A stretch of 28,825 nt of DNA, taken from contig NZ_JNXT01000083.1 in NCBI RefSeq assembly GCF_000716675.1, forward strand, positions 1-28,825, given 5' to 3'. Position numbers and translations under genes: made by a program. Below the pieces are notes generated by a model that made no database searches, was not told the DNA's origin, and was given only the letters and a program-made list of their open reading frames with translations. This document shows positions 7,986-15,788 of the stretch, one piece after another. The number at the start of each line of letters is the position of its first letter. Position 1 is the first letter of the stretch. This DNA comes from Streptomyces alboflavus (lineage in GTDB: Bacteria; Actinomycetota; Actinomycetes; Streptomycetales; Streptomycetaceae).

Positions 7986-9253
7986 GGAGAATCATCCTGT
8001 GACTTGGATCCGACAGAGGCGCGGACGGGCTGGCCCGGACTCCACTTGGTCAGCAGCAGCAGGGGGCCGGTCATGATGGTCGTCACGACCGCCATGACGA
8101 TGAGGGCGACGAACACCGGACGGGTCAGGATGTCCGCGTTGTAGCCGACCTTGAGCACGATCAGTTCGGTGAGGCCGCGGGTGTTCATGAGGATGCCGAC
8201 GGTGACCGAGGTCTCCTTCGGCTGACCCGCCATCCGGGCACCGAAGTAGCTGCCCACCCCCTTGCCCAGGACCGCCAGCAGGATCGCGCCCACCGTGAGC
8301 GCCCAGGGCAGCGGGCCGATGCCGCCCGCGAACACGGTCACTCCCGTCACCACGAAGAAGAACGGGATCATGCTTCGGCCCAGGCTCGTCACCCTGTTGG
8401 CCACCTGCTGCCAAGGGCCGTCCGGCGGCAGGGCGAGACCGACAAGGACCGCTCCGAAGATCGCGGTGAGACCCAGGCGTTCCACGGTGAGCGCCATGGT
8501 GAGCGCGATCGCGCCCAGGAGCACCGCGGTGATCAGGGGCCGCTGTTCACACAGGTTGTGGGCGGCCCGGGTACGCAGAGCACCGCGCACCCCCAGCGCC
8601 GCCGCAGCGCCCCCGCCGAGAACCACGACGGACTGCACGAATCCGTTCAACTCGCCGGTGCTGAGCCCGACCGCCACGGACAACAACAGCCAGCCGGCCG
8701 TGTCGATGACCACGGCTGCGGTCATCGACAGGCGCCCCTCCAGGGTCTCGGTCGCGTTCCGCTCGGCGAGGATCCTCGCCATTACGGGTACCGCCGTGAT
8801 CGACAGCGCCACGGCACACATCAACAGGAAGGCGGGCAGCGGCGCGCTGCCCCGGACGCCGGGTTCGTCCGCCAGGAGGATCCAGCCGGCGAACAGCACG
8901 CCGGCGAGCATGGCGGGTACGAGTCCGCCCGCCACCAGCCACACGGACGTCCGCAGCGAGCTCCGGTGGGCACCGAGACGGAGCTTGTGCGCCAGCCCGA
9001 CGAGGAACAGGACAAGGCCGACTTCGGCGACCAGCTTCATGATGTCGAGGACGTCGCCCGGCAGTACCGCGTCGAACTTCGAGCGACCGAGGAGTGCCAC
9101 CGCGGCAGGCCCGGCAAGCAGGCCCGCCACGATCTCACCCACGGTTTCCGGTTGCCGCAGCAATCGCGCCGCGCTCCGACCGGCATAGCCGATCACCAGC
9201 ACGACGGCCAGAGCCACGGCAACATGGACCCCCGTCAGAAGGACGTCACTCAT
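7982..9253 (-). CDS. CPA2-type cation/proton antiporter (Na+/H+ or K+/H+ exchanger family)
   Basis: This 423-residue, very hydrophobic protein has about 11-13 predicted membrane segments and no soluble TrkA domain. Family marks include RQPETVGEIVAGLLAGP near the N-terminus, VALSITAVPVMARIL in the middle and the late MNTRGLTELIVL segment. In the ion-binding helix I read AAVVIDTAGW, so the usual Asp-Asp pair of NapA-like exchangers appears as Ile-Asp. It lies between halogenase and flavin reductase with ATGA overlaps on both sides, so its expression is tied to halogenation. Rebeccamycin-type halogenated clusters are reported to carry similar antiporter genes. Possible roles are ion/pH balance, halide-linked transport or product export; none is proven here. 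Confidence 0.9.
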   Translation of the reverse strand: MSDVLLTGVHVAVALAVVLVIGYAGRSAARLLRQPETVGEIVAGLLAGPAAVALLGRSKFDAVLPGDVLDIMKLVAEVGLVLFLVGLAHKLRLGAHRSSLRTSVWLVAGGLVPAMLAGVLFAGWILLADEPGVRGSAPLPAFLLMCAVALSITAVPVMARILAERNATETLEGRLSMTAAVVIDTAGWLLLSVAVGLSTGELNGFVQSVVVLGGGAAAALGVRGALRTRAAHNLCEQRPLITAVLLGAIALTMALTVERLGLTAIFGAVLVGLALPPDGPWQQVANRVTSLGRSMIPFFFVVTGVTVFAGGIGPLPWALTVGAILLAVLGKGVGSYFGARMAGQPKETSVTVGILMNTRGLTELIVLKVGYNADILTRPVFVALIVMAVVTTIMTGPLLLLTKWSPGQPVRASVGSKSQDDSP

Positions 9254-10821
9254 GCCCGTTCGCGCATCGACGCGAAGTACTCGTAGGTGCTCGGCAGCGT
9301 CTCGATCAGGTGCCGCGACTTGTCACGGATGGCCGCGAACTCCTTGTGGGCCGCCGCGGTGTCGGACATGCCGAGCGAGGGCGTCGCCCTGGCCGGGATG
9401 GCGCCGGTGCCGAGCAGGATGCACATGTAGGAGTACGGCGGCAGGCCGTGGTAGTAGGGGAAGACGTTCTCCGAGTCGGGCAGCTGCACCTTCCAGCGCT
9501 CGAGGCGCTCGGCGAGCCCGTCCGGGACGGCCCGGGTCTTGGTGTCCTTCCAGTACTGGGTGTCGTCGCGACCCGCGCCCTGGTAGTGCAGGACCAGGAA
9601 CTCCCGTACGCCGTCCATGACGTTGGCGATGGACGAGTTGTAGCTCTTGCGCAGCTCCGGGCTCCAGTCCGCGGCCGGGAAGTGCTTCACCAGCTGCTCG
9701 ATCGCGTGGTGGATGAAGAAGATCCCGGTCGACTCCAGCGGCTCGACGAAGCCGCTGGACAGGCCGATGGCGACACAGTTGTTCTTCCACGACTGCTCGC
9801 TGCGGCCGATCCGCATCCGGATGTGGTTGGCCTCGACCTCGGCGGCCTCCGGGCCGACGAACTCGCGCAGCGTGCGCTCGGCCTCCTCCGGCGAGAGGTA
9901 GTCCTTGGCGTAGACGTAGCCCGTGCCGATCCGCCCGAACAGCGGGATCGTCCAGATCCAGCCCGCGTCCTGCGCGGTGGCCTGGGTGTAGGGGTTGATG
10001 CCGCGCTTCTCCATGTCCAGCGGGACCTGCAGGGCGACCGCGCTGTCGTTGGGCAGCGTGTCCTGGTAGGAGATGAACGGCACCTCGAGCGCCTTGTTCA
10101 GGAGCACGCCCCGGAACCCGGTGCAGTCGACGAACACGTCGCCCTCGAGGGACCCGTGGTCCTTGGTGACGATGTGGTCGATCCACCCGCGCTCGTCGAG
10201 CCGCACGTCCTGGACCTCATCGATGATGTGGTGCACACCGCGGTCCGTCGAGTACTTGGTGAGGTACTTGGCGAGCAGCGCCGCCTCGAAGTGGTAGGCG
10301 TACGGGAACTGCGTCTTGCCCTGGTGCTCCGACATGGTGAGGCCGGAGAGCTCCTTGGCGCCCTCGGTGAACCCCTGGTCGATCAGCGAGCCGTCCAGGA
10401 ATCGCGGGCTGCGCCCGGCGTCACAGAGGTTCGCCATGACGAAGCAGTCGGTGTCGAACCGGTCGGTGGGTCCGTCCTGCAGCCACCAGTCGGTCAGCGG
10501 GAACCCGTTGACCGTGGGCATCTGCTCGAACGGGTGGTAGAAGTGATGCCCCTTGCGCCGCCAGTCCTGGAACCGGACGGCCAGCTTGTAGGTGGCGTTG
10601 CACGCCGGCATCCACTCCTCTTCCTTGAGGTCGAGGAACTCAAAGAAGTGCCGGATATCGCTGAACGTCGCTTCACCCACCCCGATCGTGCCGATCTTGC
10701 CGGACTCAACGAGGGTTACCGAAATCTTGTCGCCGAATGCCTTCTTCAAGTAAGAGGCAGTCATCCACCCCGCCGTACCGCCGCCTACGATCACGACCCT
10801 GTCAGGGTTCTTCGTACTCAT
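9250..10821 (-). CDS. FAD-dependent tryptophan halogenase (PyrH-like)
   Basis: This 523-residue enzyme regioselectively chlorinates (or brominates) the indole ring of free tryptophan using FADH2, O2 and halide. The FAD motif GGGTAG is at 13-18, followed by GVGEATF. The catalytic Lys is in NATYKLAVRF (Lys79), the halogenase signature GWIWTIP is at 287-293, and the Glu-containing FVEPLESTGIFF motif is at 358-369. From memory, overall resemblance is to PyrH/Th-Hal/KtzR-type enzymes, with PyrH (5-halogenase) closest, but the exact position (5, 6 or 7) cannot be settled by eye. I chose ATG 10821 because a GAGG is placed 8 nt upstream and the Rossmann motif follows at the usual distance; an upstream in-frame start at 10872 would add 17 residues. 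It is first in a coupled operon with antiporter and flavin reductase. Confidence 0.96.
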   Translation of the reverse strand: MSTKNPDRVVIVGGGTAGWMTASYLKKAFGDKISVTLVESGKIGTIGVGEATFSDIRHFFEFLDLKEEEWMPACNATYKLAVRFQDWRRKGHHFYHPFEQMPTVNGFPLTDWWLQDGPTDRFDTDCFVMANLCDAGRSPRFLDGSLIDQGFTEGAKELSGLTMSEHQGKTQFPYAYHFEAALLAKYLTKYSTDRGVHHIIDEVQDVRLDERGWIDHIVTKDHGSLEGDVFVDCTGFRGVLLNKALEVPFISYQDTLPNDSAVALQVPLDMEKRGINPYTQATAQDAGWIWTIPLFGRIGTGYVYAKDYLSPEEAERTLREFVGPEAAEVEANHIRMRIGRSEQSWKNNCVAIGLSSGFVEPLESTGIFFIHHAIEQLVKHFPAADWSPELRKSYNSSIANVMDGVREFLVLHYQGAGRDDTQYWKDTKTRAVPDGLAERLERWKVQLPDSENVFPYYHGLPPYSYMCILLGTGAIPARATPSLGMSDTAAAHKEFAAIRDKSRHLIETLPSTYEYFASMRERA

Positions 10822-11000
10822 CCCAGCACCTCTGGTCCAGTTGTCGGCCTGAATTCCAGGCGCGTGCGTCACTTATCGCCAACACTGACGCCGGGATCTA
10901 TCAAGCTTCTATTTTTGGGCCACTTCCGAGGGCCGGTTCTGGATTCCGATGTGCTGACCGGAGCCGGTGGGGTCGGAGCTCTATTCATGGGCACGCAAAA
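10822..11000. promoter_or_regulatory. Halogenase operon upstream region
   Basis: No gene was found here. It holds an inverted repeat GCCTG-N5-CAGGC (10847-10851 and 10857-10861) just upstream of the halogenase start, which could overlap the promoter. An AT-rich patch lies around 10903-10917. On the minus strand TTGATA and GATAAG occur but are 21 bp apart, so I do not name a promoter. No TGTCC-N8-GGACA box is present. Confidence 0.4.
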
Positions 11001-11031
11001 CGGCCGCCGCAGGACGTTCCCGCGACGGCCG
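11001..11031 (-). terminator. Rho-independent-like terminator after S9 peptidase gene
   Basis: CGGCCGCCGC (11001-11010) pairs with GCGACGGCCG (11022-11031) with one wobble and an 11-nt loop. On the minus strand the stem is followed directly by TTTT (plus strand AAAA at 10997-11000), so the U-tract is oriented to stop the S9 peptidase transcript, whose gene ends at 11055. Confidence 0.75.
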
Positions 11032-11054
11032 CTCTGTGCGGTGCGATGTGTTTC

Positions 11055-13343
11055 TCAGCCGAACAACTCCGCAAGGGCTTCCATGTCCATCGGCACCGGA
11101 GAGAGCCGGTAATCGGCCGGGGGCTCCACACCGAGGAGATGACGAACGAGGAAGTCCCACTTACGTCGGTTCACGTAATGCTCGTAGCCGAAGTACATGT
11201 GATCGGCTCCGGGGACGATGACCAGATCGAAATCCTTGTCCGCGGCGACCAGGGCTTCGGCGAGCCGGAGCGTCAGGTCGGGCGAGACCCGGTCGTCCAG
11301 GCCGCCGTGGACCAGCAGCAGCTTCCCTTCGAGGCGGTCGGCGATGTCCACGTTGGACGTCGCGGCGTAGGCGGCCTCGTCGAAGGGGCCGTGGTACGTC
11401 TCGGCGTGCTCCTTGTCGAGGTAGCGGAAGTCGTGCATGCCGGACTCCGCGACGCCGACCTTGAACACATCGGGGAAGTCGAGCAGCGCCCGCAGAGCGG
11501 CGAACCCACCCGCCGACGTGCCGGTCGCCCCCACCCGGTCCAGGTCCATCCACGGCCGGGTCGCGGCCAGTTCGCGCACCGCCGACACATGGTCGGCCAG
11601 GCCGGCGGCCAGCTTGCCGTAGGTGGCGTCGTGGAACTCCTTGTCGCGCCCGGGAGTGCCCGCCCCGTCCACCGCGATCACGACGAAGCCCAGTGCGGCG
11701 AGCACCTCGGCTTCGTAGCCGTACCACCCTGGATCGAAGGACGGGCTGACCCGGTTGTCCATCGGCAGGGCGTGCGGGTGGTCGATGACGGGGTACTGAC
11801 GGCTGGGGTCGAACCCGTGCGGCCGGTACAGCAGGCCGTATATCTCCGTCTTCCCGTCGGCACCGGTCGCCCGGAACCGCTCCGGCGCGCTCCAGCCGCA
11901 TTCGGTCAGCCGCGTGATGTCGGCGTGCTCCAGCTCGACGAGCACCTTTCCGTCCCAGTCGCGGACGGTGGCCGTCGGCGGGGTGTCCGTCGTGGACGCG
12001 GAGTCGATGAAGAACTCCCCGTTCTCCGCCACCGTGACGACGTGGTCGAACGCGTCGTCGGTGACCTTGGCGAATCCGGATCCGTCCAGGTTCACACGGC
12101 ACACGGTCCGGCGGTAGGGGTCCTCCTCGACGAGCCCGGACGCGATGAAGTGGACCACCCGCCGCTCCTCGTCGACGTGCAGGATCTCCTGCACCGCCCA
12201 CGGGCCCGACGTCACCTGCCCGAGCAGCTCACCGGATTCGGTGCCGTACAGGTAGAGGTGGCCCCACCCGTCCCGCTGCGAATACCAGAGCAGCTCCCGC
12301 CCTCCCGAGAGGAGCCTGACCATCGGCTGCTGCAGCTCCCGTTGTGCGGGCTCCACCCGCGTCTCACCGGTCTCGCTGACCACCGTCCGCACCTCGCCGG
12401 ACTCCGGGTCGAGCCGGTACAGGCTCAGGGTGTGGACGCTTTCCTTCCCCCAGCCCAGGTAGTACACGGCGGAACCGTCCTCCGCCCACCACGCCCACCG
12501 GCGGAAGATCGGCGACATCACCGACATCCCCACCGGGTCCGCCTGTGCGGTGACGACCGTGCCGTTCTCGATGTCGATCACCACGAACTCGGCGACGGTC
12601 GAGCTGTCGTCCCCGGGGTGGGGGTACCGCTGGCTCAGCAGCCTCGGCTCACCCCCCGCGGCCGGGGCGGAGTCCACCAGGTGGGTGCGGCGGACGCCCC
12701 GGTTGTCGGTGCGGTGGGTCAGCAGCCGCTTCCCGTCGGGCGACCACGCGACGCAGGGCGGCAGATGGGGAAGTCCGACCTTCGCCAGCAGGGTGGAGTA
12801 CATGAGGTAGTCGGGGCTCGCGCCGTAGTCGACGTCCTCGGTGCCGTCGGACGTCAGCGCCCAGTCGCGGCTGCCGTCCAGGGAACGCGCGCGAAGATCG
12901 TGACCGGCGCGGTACACGGCGAATTCACGGTCCGGCGAAGCGACTTCGAGAGGGTTTCCGGGCGGGGCACCCTCGGTCTTCCGAATTGCGTAGTCATCGA
13001 GTGCGACCCGCCAATGCTCGCCGAAAGCATCGAATTCCACCGCACCCGCAGTCAGTTCAATGGCGAAGAACGGCAGGGCAGCCGCATCGACTTCCTGCCC
13101 CGATTCCGCGGCCAGCGCGGCCGCAAGCCTCTTGTGATCGAATGCGACATCCCTGACACCCGCTTTGGTGTCGACCTGAATGAATCGCTTTCCCTCGGGA
13201 GTTCCGACGGTATACCAGAAGCGAGACCCGTCCTCGATCCAGCGCGGCCTGATGTTGGTGCCGAGAACGAGGTTCTTGCGATTGTGCCGCAGCAACCGTT
13301 CTGCCGTCTCGTAGACCCGCCCGTCGAGTCGAGTGCCATGCAT
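11055..13343 (-). CDS. S9 family peptidase, DPP IV-like (beta-propeller plus alpha/beta-hydrolase)
   Basis: This 762-residue protein has a dipeptidyl-peptidase IV-type N-terminal propeller (about 60-480) and a C-terminal prolyl-oligopeptidase catalytic domain (about 520-745). The nucleophile is in GATGTSAGGFAAL (Ser in GTSAGG). The acid Asp is probably in GGLDDRVSP and the His in GADHMYFGYEH. I chose ATG 13343 because AGAAGG lies 7 nt upstream and the protein then starts just before the family region. A longer in-frame extension to 13565 contains a hydrophobic stretch but overlaps the preceding terminator and copy C box, so I rejected it. No signal peptide is seen, so it should be cytoplasmic. 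It lies between the halogenase operon and the ABC exporter: peptide maturation, precursor cleavage or self-protection are possible roles. It has its own promoter region and terminator. Confidence 0.9.
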   Translation of the reverse strand: MHGTRLDGRVYETAERLLRHNRKNLVLGTNIRPRWIEDGSRFWYTVGTPEGKRFIQVDTKAGVRDVAFDHKRLAAALAAESGQEVDAAALPFFAIELTAGAVEFDAFGEHWRVALDDYAIRKTEGAPPGNPLEVASPDREFAVYRAGHDLRARSLDGSRDWALTSDGTEDVDYGASPDYLMYSTLLAKVGLPHLPPCVAWSPDGKRLLTHRTDNRGVRRTHLVDSAPAAGGEPRLLSQRYPHPGDDSSTVAEFVVIDIENGTVVTAQADPVGMSVMSPIFRRWAWWAEDGSAVYYLGWGKESVHTLSLYRLDPESGEVRTVVSETGETRVEPAQRELQQPMVRLLSGGRELLWYSQRDGWGHLYLYGTESGELLGQVTSGPWAVQEILHVDEERRVVHFIASGLVEEDPYRRTVCRVNLDGSGFAKVTDDAFDHVVTVAENGEFFIDSASTTDTPPTATVRDWDGKVLVELEHADITRLTECGWSAPERFRATGADGKTEIYGLLYRPHGFDPSRQYPVIDHPHALPMDNRVSPSFDPGWYGYEAEVLAALGFVVIAVDGAGTPGRDKEFHDATYGKLAAGLADHVSAVRELAATRPWMDLDRVGATGTSAGGFAALRALLDFPDVFKVGVAESGMHDFRYLDKEHAETYHGPFDEAAYAATSNVDIADRLEGKLLLVHGGLDDRVSPDLTLRLAEALVAADKDFDLVIVPGADHMYFGYEHYVNRRKWDFLVRHLLGVEPPADYRLSPVPMDMEALAELFG

Positions 13344-13564
13344 TGGTTGACCTTCTTTCGAGGTGGTTGCCGAGCAATCCGGGCCGGGGCGCCTTACCCG
13401 CGGATCGCCAGCCGCGCCGATCTGGGAGACCTCATTGCTATCAGTCGGCATCGATCGCGTCGACGAGAAGCAGGGCAAGAGGAAGCACGCGGCGAGGAGG
13501 GGGAGAACGAGGTGGAAGGGCGGGCAGAAGGAGGGCGGCTGTCCCGTCGGCAGGACAGGACGCA
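13344..13564 (-). promoter_or_regulatory. S9 peptidase upstream region
   Basis: This stretch lies between the S9 start and the ABC terminator. It carries the copy C TGTCC box at its far end. On the minus strand TAGCAA (about 80-100 nt before the ATG), with an upstream TCGACG, is a weak promoter candidate. No gene is supported. Confidence 0.4.
13540..13557. promoter_or_regulatory. TGTCC-N8-GGACA box, copy C (S9 peptidase upstream)
   Basis: The sequence is TGTCCCGTCGGCAGGACA. It is almost the same as copy A, 7.3 kb away, and lies about 200 bp upstream of the S9 ATG, just outside the ABC operon terminator. It is the only copy outside the thioesterase-SARP region that I found, and it suggests that the S9 gene shares a regulator with the NRPS operon. 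Confidence 0.6.
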
Positions 13565-13604
13565 CTGATGCCCTGAGCCGGAGGTCTCCGGCTCAGGGCA
13601 TCAG
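13565..13604 (-). terminator. Long perfect hairpin terminator after the ABC exporter genes
   Basis: The arms CTGATGCCCTGAGCCGGAG (13565-13583) and its exact complement (13586-13604) are 19 bp with only two central bases, so the real loop must open one more pair. It sits about 40 nt beyond the permease stop (13643). There is no U-tract, as is common for Streptomyces terminators. By symmetry it could also block reading from the opposite side. Confidence 0.8.
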
Positions 13605-13642
13605 TATGTCGACTCTCGGACGCTGTCCGCCCGGTACATGGG

Positions 13643-14440
13643 CTAGCGCGTGGTCTCGCGGTTGAAGACCGCCCGCGCCCACAGGTAGCCGACCACGATG
13701 AGGCCGAGGCACCAGGCGATGGCCTTCAGACTGTCGCTGCCGATCTCGGTGCCCAGCATCAGCCCGCGGAGCGTCTCGTTGATCGGGGTGAAGGGCTGGT
13801 ACTCGGCGAACCAGCGGAGCCCGACCGGCATCGAGTCGGGGGTGACCACGGCGCTGCCGAGGAACGGCAGGAACGTCAGCGGGGTGGGCGCGTTGCTCGC
13901 CGTCTCGATGGTCTTGGCTCCCATGCCCATGGCGGCCGACAGCCAGGTGACGGCGAAGGCGAGCAGCACGAGCAGGCCGATGGCGGCGAGCCACTCGATG
14001 GGGGAGGCGTTGGGCCGGAAGCCCACCACGAACGCGAGGCCGAGGACGAAGACAAGGCTGATCATGGTCTGGATGACGCTGCCGACCACATGTCCCACCA
14101 GCACGGAGGCACGGGAGATGGCCATGGTGCGGAAGCGGTTGATGATGCCTTCGGTCATGTCCGTGCACACGGACACCGCGGTCGTGACGCCCCCGGAGGT
14201 GACCGCCATCAAGATGATGCCGGGAACGACGAAGTTGGTGTATTCGCCACGGTCGTTCGAGGCGCCCGGCAGTCCGAGGCCGTTTCCGATCGCACCGCCG
14301 AAGACGTACACGAAGAGCAGCAGCATCACGACCGGCATGGCCGCGACGGAGAGCGTGATCGTGGGATAGCGGTACATGTGCTTCAGATTGCGGCGCAACA
14401 TCGTCATCGAGTCACGCACGGCGTACGCGGAAGTGCTCAT
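13643..14440 (-). CDS. ABC-2 type exporter permease (DrrB-like)
   Basis: This 265-residue membrane protein has six predicted helices. It begins with a short cytoplasmic part (SMTMLRRNLKHMYRYP) and carries the DrrB-like stretches VPGIILMAVTSGG, GIINRFRTMAISRASVLVGHV and PLTFLPFLGSAVVTPDSMPVGLRWFAEYQPFTPINETLRGLMLG. Partnered with the ATPase upstream (ATGA overlap), it should form an antibiotic exporter of the daunorubicin-resistance type. Substrate specificity is inferred only from location. Confidence 0.94.
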   Translation of the reverse strand: MSTSAYAVRDSMTMLRRNLKHMYRYPTITLSVAAMPVVMLLLFVYVFGGAIGNGLGLPGASNDRGEYTNFVVPGIILMAVTSGGVTTAVSVCTDMTEGIINRFRTMAISRASVLVGHVVGSVIQTMISLVFVLGLAFVVGFRPNASPIEWLAAIGLLVLLAFAVTWLSAAMGMGAKTIETASNAPTPLTFLPFLGSAVVTPDSMPVGLRWFAEYQPFTPINETLRGLMLGTEIGSDSLKAIAWCLGLIVVGYLWARAVFNRETTR

Positions 14441-15435
14441 CGCAGGGACTCCTTGGCAAGTTCCGTGTTGTCAGATACCTGGCCGGGAACCTGGTTGCCG
14501 GTCAGAGCGAGGAAGACATCGTCGAGATCGGGCGTGTGCACCGTCAGTGCTTCGGCCTCGATCTGTGCGGCGTCCAGCCGGTCGAGCACGGTGCGCAGCG
14601 CCGGGATGCTCCCGTCGTTGGGGACCTGGAGCGTGAGCGCTTCGTCGTCGCGCAGGGACTGTCCGAGGGCGCGTGCCGCCACGTCGAGGCGGTGCACGTC
14701 GGCGAACTGCAGTCGGATGTGGCCACCCGGGATGCGCCGCTTGAGCTCGGCCGCCGTGCCCTCGGCGACGATCTTCCCGCCGTCGAGCACGGCGATCCGG
14801 TCGGCGAGTTGGTCGGCCTCTTCCAGGTACTGCGTGGTGAGGAAGATCGTCGTGCCCTCGGCGACGAGGTCGTGGATGATCTGCCACAGGTTGCGGCGGC
14901 TGCGGGGGTCGAGGCCGGTCGTCGGCTCGTCGAGGAAGATGATGCTCGGCCTGCCGACCAGGGTCATGGCGAGGTCGAGCTTGCGACGCATGCCGCCGGA
15001 GAAGGTGATGGCGGGCTTGTTGGCGACCTCGGCCAGGTCGAACCGCTCGAGCAGCGCGTCGGCCCGCTGCCTGCCCTCGTTTCGGGGCAGGTGGTGCAGG
15101 TCGGCCATCAGGATGATGTTCTCCCTGGCGGTCAGCAGGTTGTCCACCGCCGAGAACTGCCCGGTCACACCGATCTCGGCCCGGACAGCGTCCGGCTCCC
15201 GGTCCAGCACGTGCCCCGCGACCTGCGCCTGCCCCGCGTCCGCGGAGATGAGCGTGGACAGGATCTGCACGGTGGTGGTCTTTCCCGCACCGTTGGGGCC
15301 GAGCAGGGAGAAGACGGTTCCCGCCGGCACCTCCAGGTCGACCCCGTCGAGTACGACCTTCTCTCCGTATGCCTTGCGCAGTCCGAGGGCTGAGATCCCC
15401 TTGGGCTGGCCGGCCGTATGGGCGGTCGCGGTCAT
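14437..15435 (-). CDS. ABC transporter ATP-binding protein (DrrA-like)
   Basis: This 332-residue nucleotide-binding subunit has Walker A GPNGAGKT, the signature FSGGM, Walker B IIFLDEPTTGLD and the switch His after TTQYLEEAD. The C-terminal ~90-residue extension with TPDLDDVFLALTG is typical of DrrA-type drug-export ATPases. A strong ribosome site (AAAAGGAGGGG) sits 6 nt before the ATG. The stop overlaps the permease start. It probably exports the cluster product and gives self-resistance (inference from context). Confidence 0.96.
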   Translation of the reverse strand: MTATAHTAGQPKGISALGLRKAYGEKVVLDGVDLEVPAGTVFSLLGPNGAGKTTTVQILSTLISADAGQAQVAGHVLDREPDAVRAEIGVTGQFSAVDNLLTARENIILMADLHHLPRNEGRQRADALLERFDLAEVANKPAITFSGGMRRKLDLAMTLVGRPSIIFLDEPTTGLDPRSRRNLWQIIHDLVAEGTTIFLTTQYLEEADQLADRIAVLDGGKIVAEGTAAELKRRIPGGHIRLQFADVHRLDVAARALGQSLRDDEALTLQVPNDGSIPALRTVLDRLDAAQIEAEALTVHTPDLDDVFLALTGNQVPGQVSDNTELAKESLR

Positions 15436-15788
15436 GATGCCCCTCCTTTTCGTGGCTGTTGCGCAGGTCGGTCTGTGCGGTTCGTGGTCGTGTCACCGGC
15501 CTGGGCGGCAGACGAACGGCCTTCTCGTACAGCGGTGTTGTGCGTGGTGGACGCGGTGCGCGAGGGTGGTGCGACGCCGGCCGCGCCCCTGCGTCGACCA
15601 CCTTCGGCGCGGCTTCGCGGGTGAGTGCGGTCGAGACATCCCGGCGGGGTGTCCGCCGGGGCCGGTTCAGCGGCCGACTCCAGCGATCCGGCGGGAGGCC
15701 CTGCGGGGGCACACAAGTCCGCACCGCCCGCGACAGCGACGGCCACGAACGTGCGCCGGGGACTGTCCACATTCAGCGCGAGGTCCAT
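15432..15788 (-). CDS. Possible small ORF (118 aa) coupled to the ABC ATPase
   Basis: An open frame starts with ATG at 15788 and ends with a stop that overlaps the ATPase start (ATGA). The product is alanine/proline/arginine-rich after residue ~30 and matches nothing I recognise. The first part (MDLALNVDSPRRTFVAVAVA) looks more protein-like. The ribosome site is weak. High GC alone can keep such frames open, so it may be a leader ORF, a decayed gene or chance. The exact overlap with the ATPase start is the main reason to list it. Confidence 0.25.
   Translation of the reverse strand: MDLALNVDSPRRTFVAVAVAGGADLCAPAGPPAGSLESAAEPAPADTPPGCLDRTHPRSRAEGGRRRGAAGVAPPSRTASTTHNTAVREGRSSAAQAGDTTTNRTDRPAQQPRKGGAS

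Noticed and set aside
13344..13565. N-terminal extension of the S9 peptidase with a hydrophobic, secretion-like stretch
   Set aside because: The extension would begin on the ABC terminator hairpin and cover the TGTCC box. The ATG at 13343 has a good ribosome site.
10737..13568. 943-codon plus-strand frame over the S9 peptidase and halogenase start
   Set aside because: Shadow of the S9 and halogenase genes; no recognisable motifs and no ribosome site at its start.
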